DNA of 64,000 nucleotides, taken from contig CM067526.1 of assembly GCA_034509925.1 (NCBI GenBank), positions 10,265,129-10,329,128 on the forward strand, written 5' to 3'. Shown here in pieces: positions 53,651-64,000 of this stretch. This DNA is from Hirudinaria manillensis. Its lineage: Eukaryota; Annelida; Clitellata; Hirudinida; Hirudinidae. A program made the translations under genes and the position numbers. The notes under the pieces are model-generated. The model was not told the DNA's origin, did no database searches, and saw nothing but the letters and a program-made list of their open reading frames with translations. Position 1 is the stretch's first letter. Every line of letters starts with the position of its first letter.

Positions 53651-56600
53651 ATGGTTATTTCGGTGACACGCCAGCTATTTCTCGCTTTAATATTTAAATG
53701 ATGTTAATAATTACGTAATTAAAACATTTATGATGATATTTTCAGACGTTCGGAACGATACAAATAATACTGTTGATGTCCTGTTGTGTGCTTCAAATAT
53801 CATCGGAAGACTTACGAGAAGGTGACACCATTGTTAAATGAATTTAACCTACGTCAAACTTATTTTTGTTTACATCGATTATAACCAATATCTTTTAAAT
53901 ATGTGACCTTTTATAATATCTTTGGTTTCGGGAATCAGACTGCAAATAATCTTATGCAAAACTGGGAGCCATTTAAATGTTATTGCATACACATGCCATT
54001 ATCAAGTATTTATTCGAAAATAATCTGATGCATTTTAATACAAGTAAAACCACGATGGACATACAACAACAAGAACACGACAAAGCCATTACCGGACTTC
54101 ATCGAATTCGACCTTGAACTCGAGATTGGCAAAATAACCTTGAATCTCACCAAGCAATCGACGGAGACAAACGAGTCGCCCCTGATAATATCCGATTCAG
54201 AAGATCAAAGTTCAGTTTCGAAGCAACCCCAAAACGAAGTTAGTAATTAGCCCAACGTTTGATGAGATTTTAAACTTACTCCTTTTGAAATAATATTGGT
54301 CAAGTATAATAAGTTATTTGACTAATTTGGAATTCAAATTTTAAGGAATCCTTTCTAAAACAACGCAATATATAAAATGGAGCTTGTTTTTTAAAACTTA
54401 GTTTGCATCATTGGGATGTTAAATTGGAATATGTGCCAATGATTTTCTATGACGACAGTGTTAAATGCTACTGACTTCATAAAAGAAAATGTCGTTTACT
54501 GATATTCAGGTCTTAAATTAATTTTCTTTTTAACCCTCAAGTTATTGGGAGTTTACAAGGACTCCTCTGTAGATGCCACTGCAACGGTGACCATCAAGAA
54601 TGTCGAAGGAAATGCGGAAACCCTATATGTAAGTCGTTCCACAAAACTTAAGACTTTCATTCAAATTCCGAATACGACTTTAAAAAGTAATTTTAAGAAG
54701 GTTTTTAATGCGAAATTATCAGCCATAAATCCAGAAATTATTGTTTAGAAATATTTAAACAAATTATTCAGATGATCACATACATTCATGACTACGGGTC
54801 GGTTTTCTTGGCACCTAGCACGATCTTTTCAAGCGGGAAAAACAACAACAACAACAACATGTCAAACAAAAGCAAAATTCTTAAAATTAATGGCACACTT
54901 CATTCCCTTCACGAAACCAATTCAACAAAATCAAATCTTAATACTTCTCGTAATCAAGGTAACTTTAATTTTATTAATTACATAATCACGCATTGAACGT
55001 AATTGTCTGGAAAAGTGAAAATTTCGATGATTATTAATGAATATTTTTATAGATAGTGATGTTACAGTTACTTCGGTTGTTATTTTTGATTCTAAGTTTA
55101 AATTTAATAAAATTTTTAAGTTTAAAGTAAGTAATTTAAAAAAATTATGATTAGCTCAAATACCAAAAATACCACAGGTGCCATGAATTATGGATCTAGA
55201 ATTATGAAAAGAGAGAACAGAAAGGGAGTCCTACCACTTGCAATTGAGATAATGACGGTGGTGGATTACAGCATCGTTGAAAGGTTGTTGAAAGAATGTT
55301 TTATAGGATCCATTGCAGAGCATGTGCACTTGATAAACTTGATAACTTGTTAAACTTTGACTCGACTGTAAAGTAAATGCAAGTCAACCTCGTTCAAGGT
55401 TTGCCAAATTAAGTACGGCTACATCTGCTGAGGACAAAATTAAAGATGCATTGAATATTGGGACTTATGTTTTCACTCACATGATGGAAGGAGTATGAAT
55501 TTGACTTAATTTAAAGATAATTTTTGAGATCAATTCAGTACATTAGATTAAATTTCCCCTTGGATTACGTTTCACAGTTATTTAGTTATATTTTTATCCT
55601 CTTATTCAATTAAAGTTTTGAAATAATAATTAGTTATGATGTTTTATTGTTAAGTAAAACATTAAATGTGAAAATAGCAATTATACCTTTAAAATGCCAA
55701 ATTAATGAAAGTTAAATTTAACAAATTAATTTGTTCTTTATATGCTTAAAAAGGTGAAAAATATCTTCGAAAAGATTGATATTGACGACTTCAAATTCAC
55801 TACTAAGTGGGTCGGAGGATATTTCGCTACAGTGAGTGTTGATTTTTGTATTATTGATTATTATTCAGCTAATTATTATATGATTTTTAATTACCAATAC
55901 ATTAAGCACTTTACTAAGCTAGTAATTTTTAGCCAGTAAAAGAGTAACTGAAAAAAATTATTTTAGTGAAAATTGAAAACCACCTTTTTAGGAAAAACAA
56001 ATTTTTATGTTGAACGATTATTTTTATTTAAGTTTTATTTATAAAAAATAACTTCTTTTGTGTAAGTATTACGAAACAAAAGCATTTTATTAAAATTGAG
56101 AAATTATTGGAAATGCAAGTTATTTGTTGCATCATTCGTGGAACATTTCACAAAGATAAATAACTCTATAAAAAAAAGCTTAAAATATCGTTTCACTTCT
56201 TTCAGAATTCTTTACAAACAAAATTCATTCATGATACTCTGCTAAAAAATGGATCAATTAATGCACGTCGGAGTTTAAATTTAATGGGTGAATGGTCCAA
56301 GAACAGAGAGAATTGGCCAAGATATGATTACATTGCTGCATTTACGAGGTTTAACAATCATTAGTCAAATTGCAAAGGAGTGTAAACAATGATCTATCTG
56401 GCGAAAACAATTTTGTATGAACATATTTCAAAAGATCACCAGTCATACATTATCAACATTTATTCAGTTACCCTATGGTGTCTAGAGGATATGAAATCGT
56501 GGGGAGAACATTTTTTAAAGAAATATGCGACATTGGGAGGCAAGGGATTATCCGATATATCAATTTCTATGATACAATGAAAACTTTAGCACATGAATTA

Positions 56601-59076
56601 GGACATGCGTGAGTTTGATTACTACTTCATTGCTTTTGCCCTTCCGAATGATCTATGGACAACAACGTCCACGAATTATTGTATAATTGACAGATTGATT
56701 GAAATGTGCTTTCAAATCATGATTGGAATTGCAAACCATTCTTATGATCATTTAAATACATTTATAATTATATTTAACACTGACTCTAATCTTCATTGAC
56801 AAACACTATTTCTAAAAAGTCTGGGTATGGAGGACGATGGTATCACTGAAAATTGTCCTGACAATAAATACATCATGGGACCTTACCACGGAGACTTGAT
56901 GGATGACATTTCGAATTCATTTTTGTTCTCAGAATGTTCACTTAGAGAATTAAAGAATTTTATTCAAAACATGACATACGTCAGTGATGACATGTACGTG
57001 AGAAATTTGTTCTTTATTGATTTGGTCAAACTATTGGCTTTAAAGATAAGTTTCTTTAATTGCTTTATCCCTTTAATCATACTAATTATTCAAAAATAAG
57101 AACAGAAACCAATGTTAATTTTTACATTTAAAAATGTAATTCGGGAAATTTCTTTAATAACTATTATCTTCTTAAGACCTGATGAACAGGCATATAGAAT
57201 TCCAAGATTCAACTGTATGAGGAAAGCCAATGAGGATTTTAACGCAGGACGACAGAAAGATATCTTCCTGCGTTTGTATCCAGGGCAAATCTTTGGTCCT
57301 GATGAACAATGCAAAATGGAATTCGGCGAAGAATCCCTCCATATCGGCGTATCTATTCATTATCATTTTATAATTTTCTTTAACTAAATTACGCAATTGT
57401 TTTTATAAAACATTTTGTAATGTTGTTTGATAACCAAAATTTCAGACTTCTCATGAACTTTTCTAAGTATTTAAACGACTAAACTATATCATAACAATGG
57501 CAAGTTAAACAAGTTTCCATTATTCATCAAATGAAGGGATACGAAGTCGACCAGAAAATATGCCAGGAGCTTAAATGTACAAACGGCACTCATTCCCTGA
57601 AGACGATGGACGGAACAAGCTGTTCGAATAAGGCATGGTGTAGAATGGGTAAATGCGTGTACGACAGCAATGCCCCGCGAAATCCAGGTAAAAAAAAACG
57701 TTGACGACATTTTCTACTATTAAACTTATTAAATATAATATTTTTCAGTTGTTAACTCATACTCATCAGTAATATATTACATAAATTGTTTTTGAGCTAT
57801 TTTTTGTCTTGTAAATATGTCTAAAAAGGACATATTCTTTATAACGAAAGCTCTCAGATATTATTCTACATTAACACGTTTTCTTCAACTGCATGTGATT
57901 TTAATAGAAATCTGTGTGAACGGAGACAATGTCTTGCCACATCAAAATAAGATGTGCAAAGATGAAATCAACGAAGACCCGAACATATGTCAGATGGAAT
58001 CAAATAAGAACAGGTGCTGCGCATCGTGTGCAGGCAAGCGGAAAAGAAATAAAGGTACATTTTTACATTACAAAACCATATTTGTTAAAATCATTTATTT
58101 ATAATCTGTTGGAAAATTTTTGCCTCTCATGTTTATCTGGAACAACTTTATAGCAAAAATAGAAATGAGGAGTTTGGGATATCAATAACCTCGTCAATCA
58201 ATTCATGTCTTGATAACAATTAATAAATCCCCAATAACATCTTTAGAACCACGTAATTTCAATGAAAGGTAAATATTCACTCGAACAAATTTTTTGATTC
58301 AACAATAAAAGGTTGTCAAGACACCATTGATGAATGCTCCAGAATTAAACCGAGGAATTGCTACAGCAAATATTATGCCACGGCATGCTGCAGAACCTGT
58401 CTTATCCTTACTCGGAATCCATCGAAACCTGACTGTCTATACGGAGATAGAGGTGTCGGCTGTTCAGACCTGACGCCCGAAGTGTGCCTCATCTCATCTC
58501 GATATTGCTGTCAAACGTGTTCAACTGCTCAACTTCCTCAAACAACCGCAACTTCTAAGAATTACAAGAACACCACCGAAGATTCATCTACAAGTTTGAA
58601 CCAACTATTTTCTTTTGTTCACTTCTAAATCAATCGAATCTTGAAGATCAATTTCATGCAGATTCCTGTAAGTTTGGGGATTACGAAGGCAAGTTGAATT
58701 ACTTGACGCTCTGGGGTGAGAATCTATCCTTAACATGCAAGGAATTGGTCGAACGTGATTCCCATCTCTGCCATCACAATCTCGTGAGAAAGTCTTGCTG
58801 CGCTTCTTGCAAGAATGTTAAAATAATTAAAGGTAAAATTCAATGTTTATTGAATGCGATCATTGAAGAAATTGATTTAATTTTTATTAAGACAAAATTT
58901 CTTTTTAAGATTACTGCAAAAATGGTGATGACAAGACATATTTCACACAATTCTCCAAAACGTTCAGCTGCAGAGAATTTGTGGATTACAATCCTCATCT
59001 ATGTGAAACCAGTGCAACAGTTAAAAATCAATGCTGTAAGTCATGTGGACGGTTTAGCATTACAGCGACATACTGA
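53651..59076 (+). CDS. Secreted ADAMTS-like zinc metalloprotease, copy 3
   Basis: Same exon structure and domain order as copies 1 and 2, and all exons are open. The N-terminus is MVIS spliced to the hydrophobic signal sequence. The active-site exon (56468-56608) ends TLAHELGHA and continues LGMEDDGITENC, again with Asp as the third zinc-ligand position. Five PLAC-like cysteine modules close the protein. The C-terminus differs slightly from copies 1 and 2 (SITATY with TGA at 59074-59076). The promoter faces away from TEP copy 2, with about 3.6 kb between start regions. It is closest to copy 2 over most of its length. Inferred role as for copy 1: a secreted protease of unknown substrate. Confidence 0.86.
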
Positions 59077-59409
59077 ATTCTGAAAAATAATAAATAAATA
59101 AATAATTTAAAAAATTAAAAGTTACTCTTGTATTTCATGAAACTGAAAAAATGAAAATAATTGAAATGTTTTCCAACGAATATGTTAAAATTTGTTACAC
59201 ATTTTAAAACTTATTTTGAACTTATTCTTATCGTATCTAATAATTTAAGCAATCAACCACGTTAGGATTGTAAGAACGTTAAGAATATATTTTGTAATGA
59301 TTGAAAGTATATTTTCATATTTTATTATGTTCATTATCAAACCCGAAATATTTATTGTTAGTTTTTCATGCCACATGGTGATAGCTATAATATATATTCA
59401 TTACAAGCC

Positions 59410-59460
59410 CTCGCTACTATGCCACTTTTGCTCGGCCCCGACGGGTGGCATATTAGCGAG
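59410..59460. repeat. Inverted repeat (hairpin), possible pogo/Tigger-type terminal remnant
   Basis: CTCGCTACTATGCCAC and GTGGCATATTAGCGAG form arms of 16 bases with one mismatch around a 19-base GC-rich loop. The outer right side, read on the minus strand, starts TACAGTCAAATCTCGC, which looks like the TA-flanked CAGT end of pogo-like transposons. No transposase is present. Confidence 0.45.
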
Positions 59461-59641
59461 ATTTGACTGTAGTCGTATTATTACTTATAATCTTAAACTC
59501 CAAGAAAATTAATTTGAACAAATGTTTAATGTAAATATTTAAGACTGTATTTTTTTTCATTTTTTAATGTTTTATTTTTCGTATCAAAGCATAAAATGTT
59601 AAGCATTTCTGAACATGGTGGACACAAGGTTACCAAGTCCT

Positions 59642-60409
59642 CTACTTGTAATGCCTGTACTCCAACTTCAGCTCGTATGTTCCCCTGTGAACACCGGCCG
59701 GGTTAAATCTGCAGATTTCTTTCAAAATCTCTTTTAAGTGAGTAACAGGCTGCTTTGTCAGCTTCACGAGATCATGTAGCTTGTAGTATTGGTGCTTCTC
59801 GAAGATGGCGAAGAGTTGGTCTTTGACCAAATCTTTGTCCTTTCTCATGTTCTTTTCCTCTTCCTTCGCCTTATAAGGTGCCAACGGTTTGAAATTATTA
59901 ACGGCGTTTTCGAGTTTAATAGTCTGCCTTGCGGGAGTATTCGCAGCTTCGAAGACACCACGTTTGAAATCCATGTAGTCTCTGTTCATGATCGGCCTCA
60001 TGGATCCCTTTTTCGAGATATTACCTTCTACGGCCATCGATCCTTCGCCAATCGAGGAACTGTTGCCAGAGGAAGAGTTCTTTTCCTCCGACATGATAAA
60101 CAATTTGGAATCGATCGAATCGTTAACGAGAAATTCATGTTCTCTGGGAACATTATTGGTTTGGTATTCTTCGTTAACGACGAATACCGGCTTTTTGGAC
60201 TTGTCGTTGAAGATTTTCAACTTTCCAATTTCAACGCCCGGTGGCCCGTTCTGAAGGAGTTCCTGTAAGTACACCGGTACTTTGACCAGAATGATTCCCC
60301 TCGTGGCTTTGGTCACGTTCAGGATGTTTTTCTTTCCTTCTTTAATTTTTTTGTTGATTGGTGTTTTCATGTTTGGAAATCGATGGGACTCTTTTATGGC
60401 ACGATTCAA
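59642..60409 (-). CDS. GTF2F2: TFIIF beta subunit (RAP30)-like, intronless
   Basis: TFIIF beta binds RNA polymerase II and helps load it at promoters, in the nucleus. The ORF of 255 residues is close to the usual length (human about 249) and has no intron. The N-terminal dimerisation part shows GIILVKVPVYLQELL, then VEIGKLKIF, then NNVPREHEFLV. The middle is serine-rich and divergent. The C-terminal winged helix is clear: LFAIFEKHQYYKLHDLVKLT, then KQPVTHLKEILKEICRFNP, then GTYELKLEYRHYK at the stop. A second Met (residue 14) before KTPINKK could also be the start. Divergence from the animal consensus is high, but the frame is unbroken. It is either a retrogene still under constraint or a fast-evolving paralogue. 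The broken RPB1 copy lies immediately upstream on the same strand. Confidence 0.85.
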   Translation of the reverse strand: MNRAIKESHRFPNMKTPINKKIKEGKKNILNVTKATRGIILVKVPVYLQELLQNGPPGVEIGKLKIFNDKSKKPVFVVNEEYQTNNVPREHEFLVNDSIDSKLFIMSEEKNSSSGNSSSIGEGSMAVEGNISKKGSMRPIMNRDYMDFKRGVFEAANTPARQTIKLENAVNNFKPLAPYKAKEEEKNMRKDKDLVKDQLFAIFEKHQYYKLHDLVKLTKQPVTHLKEILKEICRFNPAGVHRGTYELKLEYRHYK

Positions 60410-60979
60410 TGAACAGAACTACGTATTCGATTGACTGACGCCCGAGAAGATATGACTATCCGTGTGCGCGCGATTCTCGAGGTACGAAAAAAAGATTCTG
60501 AATATAATAGCGCGCTAATTAAAAATTTTTAATTAAGCCCGCGCGCTTAATGTTTATGTGCTCTTGTGTTTGTACGAACAAATGTTATGTATTAACTATT
60601 AATATTTATTTTCATTAAAAACCCCAATAAAATTAAAATCGAAGTTCATCAATAAAAATATTTAAGCAAGAAATGCGTGGTTTAATTTTGTTTTTGTAAT
60701 AATATGTTTTAAAGATAAGTACACTCTCGTATTTTATGGTAAAGAATTACATTTTTGTTATTTAAGTAATGGAACTAACAGATACATTAAAAGTCGAAAT
60801 AACTTTTGATTTTATTATTCTGACTTTTGAACTTCTTCAGTTACAAACTCTTTATAATAAATATTTTTTGAAGAAAACACTCCAAAATTATCCATTAAAG
60901 CATTTATTGACTTTATTAATAAAATATTTGATATCCCATAAAAACTCAACATATATTAAAAGTTGCCTCGACATCAAAT
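60410..60979. other. Gap between the RPB1 copy and TFIIF-beta
   Basis: AT-rich except for the CpG-rich stretch next to TFIIF-beta. I see AATAAA-type signals on the minus strand (near 60917) but no clear poly(A) tract that would prove retroposition of the RPB1 copy. Confidence 0.5.
60509..60547. repeat. GC-capped palindrome in the TFIIF-beta upstream region
   Basis: AGCGCGC and TAATTAAAAA are mirrored by TTTTTAATTA and, after a short bulge, GCGCGCT. It lies about 100-140 bases upstream of the TFIIF-beta ATG in a locally CpG-rich patch, and could form a hairpin or serve as a symmetric binding site. Confidence 0.6.
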
Positions 60980-62790
60980 TCATCCTTCAAAAAATGATGG
61001 CGAAGTCGGTGAATACTTCGGTGAAGGATTGTAAACAGGTGAGGAAGGAGCATATCTTGAAGGTGAGTATGACGGAGACGAGATGGAGGTTCCAGGCGGA
61101 CTGTACGATGTCGTGTAGGGAGAGTAAACTTCAGAGTATACCGGAGCTCCGATACCAGATGAATATGATGGAGAAAACTGGCGCAGTTGTAAGTCGGAGT
61201 ATTCAACATTTCCGACAAAAGAGCTCCTATACTTTCGAGGGCTTTCGTGCTCGCGTCATTTGCAACCAATTCGTCATCGTCGGTCATATAATGATCATAC
61301 ATTTTCAGATCAATGAAGACCTCAAAAGCTCCAGTACCGACTTGGGCCAACTTTCCAAGCATAACGGATTCCGATACTCCCTTTAGTGGATCGAGTTCGG
61401 CATGCGTTGCCGCCTCCGCAAATACGTCTAGCGTCTCCTCGAATGTTGCTCGCGATATGGGTCCGGTTTCTTGTTTGTTTACCCCATGCCTTGTTATGGC
61501 CATCAGATGGCCTTTGTTAGTCATTATTTCACATAAGAGAGTTAAGTGACGGTGATTGACGTACGAACCTTCAAATGATAAAACGGTTTGCAACTCTCTC
61601 TCAATGGTTCTTTTCGCCGCTTCTATACCGAGAACTTCGAATGTTTCGGCGATATCATTGCTGAAGCTGGAGGCGCAGTCGACGTGTTCCGTTCCCAGAA
61701 CCTCTCATCGATGATCCTTCACTTTCCAAGTACCAATTTTTGGTTATTTTTAACTTTCCATCTTCATCGATCATCGTAATTTTTGTTTTTTGGACTAGAT
61801 TGGCATAAATGCACTCCCTTGATGGCCGGAATGCCTTTCAAAGACAAGTCGTTTTGCACCTGTGTGCTAAGATGTCTGAGGAATGAAACATCGTCCATTT
61901 TGTGTATATCTTTCATTTCTCCTTCATCATCCTCTTCTTTTTCTCGAACCAACCTCAATCTCACGAGATTCTTTTCGTCGTAACTTGCCACGTCCAAACC
62001 CGACCCGTAAGCTTGGCGTATCTTTTCTTCGACGAGAGATGCCTTCATGCTTTTTCCTTGGGCGTACAATTTCTCTGGGTTCAACTTCATCCTCAGTACA
62101 TGAGGTGAAAGCTTGGACGGATCGACCAAATTCATCTCATGACAAGTGGTCACTAGTTCCAAATCTTCTTCTGAGGAGGTCGTCGAAGTATCGGGCTCGT
62201 ACAAGACTTCGGTGGATTCGATAACGTCCTTGAGAACCGCGTACGACAGGCCGTTCATGGCTTCGTGCGCTTTCTCGACATCGGTGGTGGTCTCAGAGTC
62301 GAGGAATATGGTGAAAGTCGGGCATTTCGGCTTCTTGGAAACGTTGATTATTTCCTTGAGACGAGGCACTCCGAGAGTGATGTTCTTCGACGAAATACCT
62401 GCATGTGTTCAGAGTCATCTGATTTGCCGGTTCTCCCAAGGACTGCGCGGCCAACACTCCCACCATTTCTCCCGAATGAACCTGTGCCTGGGTAAATCTT
62501 GTTTCGACTTCGTTCAAAAGCCAATCGAATGCTTCCGACGACAGGTGAAATTCTTCGGCAAATCTCTTAGAGGAGAATGTGGATCTCAACATCATGTTCA
62601 TCAAACATGTGGCGCTGTTATTACCATAGACGCTATGTTTATAGGTGCCCTTAACGACCGTCAATTTGTTGCACAGTTCCCTCAAGTCGTCTATAACTCT
62701 GAGCGGATTCAAATTCGAAGCGCTTCTCTGATTGATCTTAAACTTCTTCTGTGCATTCCAAATCAACCTCTTTAGGTTACACGGCAACAC
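60980..62790 (-). pseudogene. RNA polymerase II largest subunit (RPB1), 5'-truncated intronless copy
   Basis: The copy starts abruptly at VLPCNLKRLIWNAQ, about residue 1000 of RPB1, and runs without introns to a stop at 60980-60982. Landmarks: [93 protein letters not shown], and [17 protein letters not shown]. The tail carries heptad-like CTD repeats ([23 protein letters not shown]), only about 60 residues instead of several hundred. At least four frame changes are visible: near 62390, near 61770, near 61710 and near 61185 just before the CTD. The first removes the FHY of the trigger-loop NTFHYAG motif, including the catalytic His. The protein is much more divergent than normal animal RPB1. 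It is a pseudogene, probably a retrocopy. Confidence 0.82.
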
Positions 62791-63605
62791 GTAAAAACAT
62801 GTAAAAAAATCTAATTAGTTAATTAAATTTTCGCTAAAATTTAATTTAGTAAAAAATCTTGAAATAATCGCTAAAAATAAATACAGGGAAGTAGTTAATG
62901 TTTTAATAATCACTAAAAATATTATATTTTAATTGTGAAAAACTAATTTAATTAGAAGTCATTCAATAATTATGTCATTATTATTTTTCATTCGGTAGGT
63001 AATATTAGTAAGAATGATAATTCCTAATAAATTACTTTCATAAATTTCAAGAATAATTTTCATTGGTGATTCTTAGCTTTCTTGGCAATGGTTTTTGGAT
63101 TTGGAATTTTGCTTAATGATTCAATTAAACACACAACTTCCACACAAACTCTTCTTGTGGATGAAGATTTAGATGCCCAGCATGTCCTCCGACGAAAGTG
63201 CTTAGATTTTGGAAACTTTGACACCACTGATGCTTAATGCTAAATTCAATAACAGTTAATTTATTATGTGGAGGTGAAGGATAATGCAAACTTTTTTTGG
63301 TTTGTGGTTAACTGAAATTACTTAAAGTTTGTGGTATTACAGGAGTGTTTCCTCAAAACTTATGCAGTATGGGGTAAATAAATCCCTGCATGCATTTGTA
63401 ATGATGTGCACATAGTTTGAGATATCCAGATTTTTTTAAATTTGAACATATCTAAAATTTCCAAACGTTTTTCTAAATAAAAACTTACGATTTATTGACG
63501 TTGCATTAAAAAGTTTGTTTTGGATATTATTCAATATTTAATCACATCGCACTCCCACGACCTTTCTTATTTGATCGACCTTACCTTGTTAGTTTATTTG
63601 AAAAG
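62791..63605. other. MPV17 upstream region, related to the flank of proteases 2 and 3
   Basis: To about 63100 there is AT-rich sequence without features. From about 63130 the sequence is recognisably the same as about 52230-52820 and, in part, about 32700-32988, with indels. This is presumably the native MPV17 promoter region. Confidence 0.6.
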
Positions 63606-64000
63606 ATGTCGCGGATTTTAAACGTTTACATGGGTTGTCTAAGATCTCATCCTCTCAAAACTCAGGCGTTGACGACGGGTAGAATTTAAAAAACAACCTT
63701 ATGTAAAATCAAAATATTTCATGTCGAATTTTTGTTTAAGGTGTGTTAATGAGTGCAGGTGATGCCATAAGCCAAACGTTCGTCGAGAAAAAGACTCTTC
63801 GAGAATATGATATCAGAAGAACGTCGCGGTTTTTTGTTTTAGGGACTTTCTTAATAGTAAATAGTAAAAACAAATGAAGATATTTTCTGGCATCTGTTAT
63901 GCTAACTGAAACTTTATTATCATGTCTAAAGGGCCCTTCATTAAGAGTTTGGTTTGTGTTTCTCGATCGAGTCATAAAACGACCACCTCCTGTAGGAGTT
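63606..64000 (+). CDS. MPV17: MPV17/PMP22-family membrane protein, first three exons (runs off the window)
   Basis: Exon 1 (63606-63678) reads MSRILNVYMGCLRSHPLKTQ then ALTT. Exon 2 (63741-63856) gives GVLMSAGDAISQTFVEKKTL, then REYDIRRTSRFFVLGTFLI. Exon 3 (from 63932) gives GPSLRVWFVFLDRVIKRPPP. Phases match at both junctions. This is the N-terminal half of an MPV17/PXMP2-family protein: family counterparts read HPWKVQVLTAGSLMGLGD, and the GP-x-WY/F-LDR motif is present. Members are four-helix proteins of the inner mitochondrial or peroxisomal membrane; MPV17 affects mitochondrial DNA maintenance. Which paralogue this is cannot be settled from the N-terminal half. Its promoter and exon 1 have been copied twice into the protease array. 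Confidence 0.88.

Larger units (their letters stand above)
52421..59076. repeat. Segmental duplication, unit 3 (protease 3 only)
   Basis: Homologous to 32591-39240. Homology ends right after the protease stop codon; no TEP follows. This supports protease 3 being an original right-hand member of the locus and the donor of the 5' part of protease 2. Confidence 0.85.

Noticed and set aside
59789-60268. A 159-residue plus-strand frame across the TFIIF-beta region
   Set aside because: It is the shadow of the minus-strand TFIIF-beta ORF, which is recognisable over its full length.
60769-61386. A 205-residue plus-strand frame opposite the RPB1 copy
   Set aside because: It is antisense to the CTD and linker of the RPB1 copy and has no family resemblance.

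Overview
This is eukaryotic, almost certainly invertebrate animal DNA: AT-rich, full of (AAT)n and other short tandem repeats, with genes cut into many small GT-AG exons. The families present (peptide-type class A GPCR, ADAMTS-like metalloprotease, thioester-protein/macroglobulin, MPV17, R2/HERO-like LINE) fit an arthropod or another protostome; I cannot place it more precisely. Long reading frames translated from microsatellites are noise and were left out. Gene models below were built by eye from splice sites, phase and family motifs; no alignment tool was run.

Layout. 1-5.7 kb: non-coding AT-rich DNA with GAT/GAC and ATT repeats and two unidentified coding-like scraps. 5.78-9.43 kb: an apparently complete R2-superfamily (HERO-like) LINE with one long ORF, set between TA-rich tracts. 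10.5-14.2 kb: the last four exons of a class A peptide GPCR on the plus strand, with a polyglutamine run in intracellular loop 3. 14.2-16.4 kb: no gene seen.

16.4-59.1 kb: a segmentally duplicated array in which a secreted ADAMTS-like metalloprotease gene (plus strand, 17 exons) alternates with a macroglobulin/TEP-like gene (minus strand, about 37 coding exons): protease 1, TEP 1, protease 2, TEP 2, protease 3. The protease and TEP genes converge tail to tail, and TEP 2 and protease 3 diverge head to head. All three proteases look intact and all carry Asp where the family has the third zinc-binding His. The TEP has lost the thioester motif and ends in a membrane anchor. TEP 1 has lost its promoter and first two coding exons and has a nonsense codon; TEP 2 is complete. 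Protease 2 looks like a recombinant: protease-3-like through most of its length, then protease-1-like from near its stop codon onward. Proteases 2 and 3 are preceded by copies of the promoter region and first exon of MPV17, whose real gene begins at 63.6 kb and runs off the window.

59.6-62.8 kb: two intronless minus-strand sequences for RNA polymerase II machinery sit side by side: an open, divergent TFIIF-beta (GTF2F2) ORF, and a 5'-truncated, frameshifted copy of the RPB1 C-terminal third with a very short CTD. 63.1-64 kb: a flank shared with the protease genes, then the first three exons of MPV17.

Functionally, the array pairs a secreted metalloprotease family with a member of the macroglobulin protease-trap superfamily. 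A regulatory link between them is an inference from linkage only.
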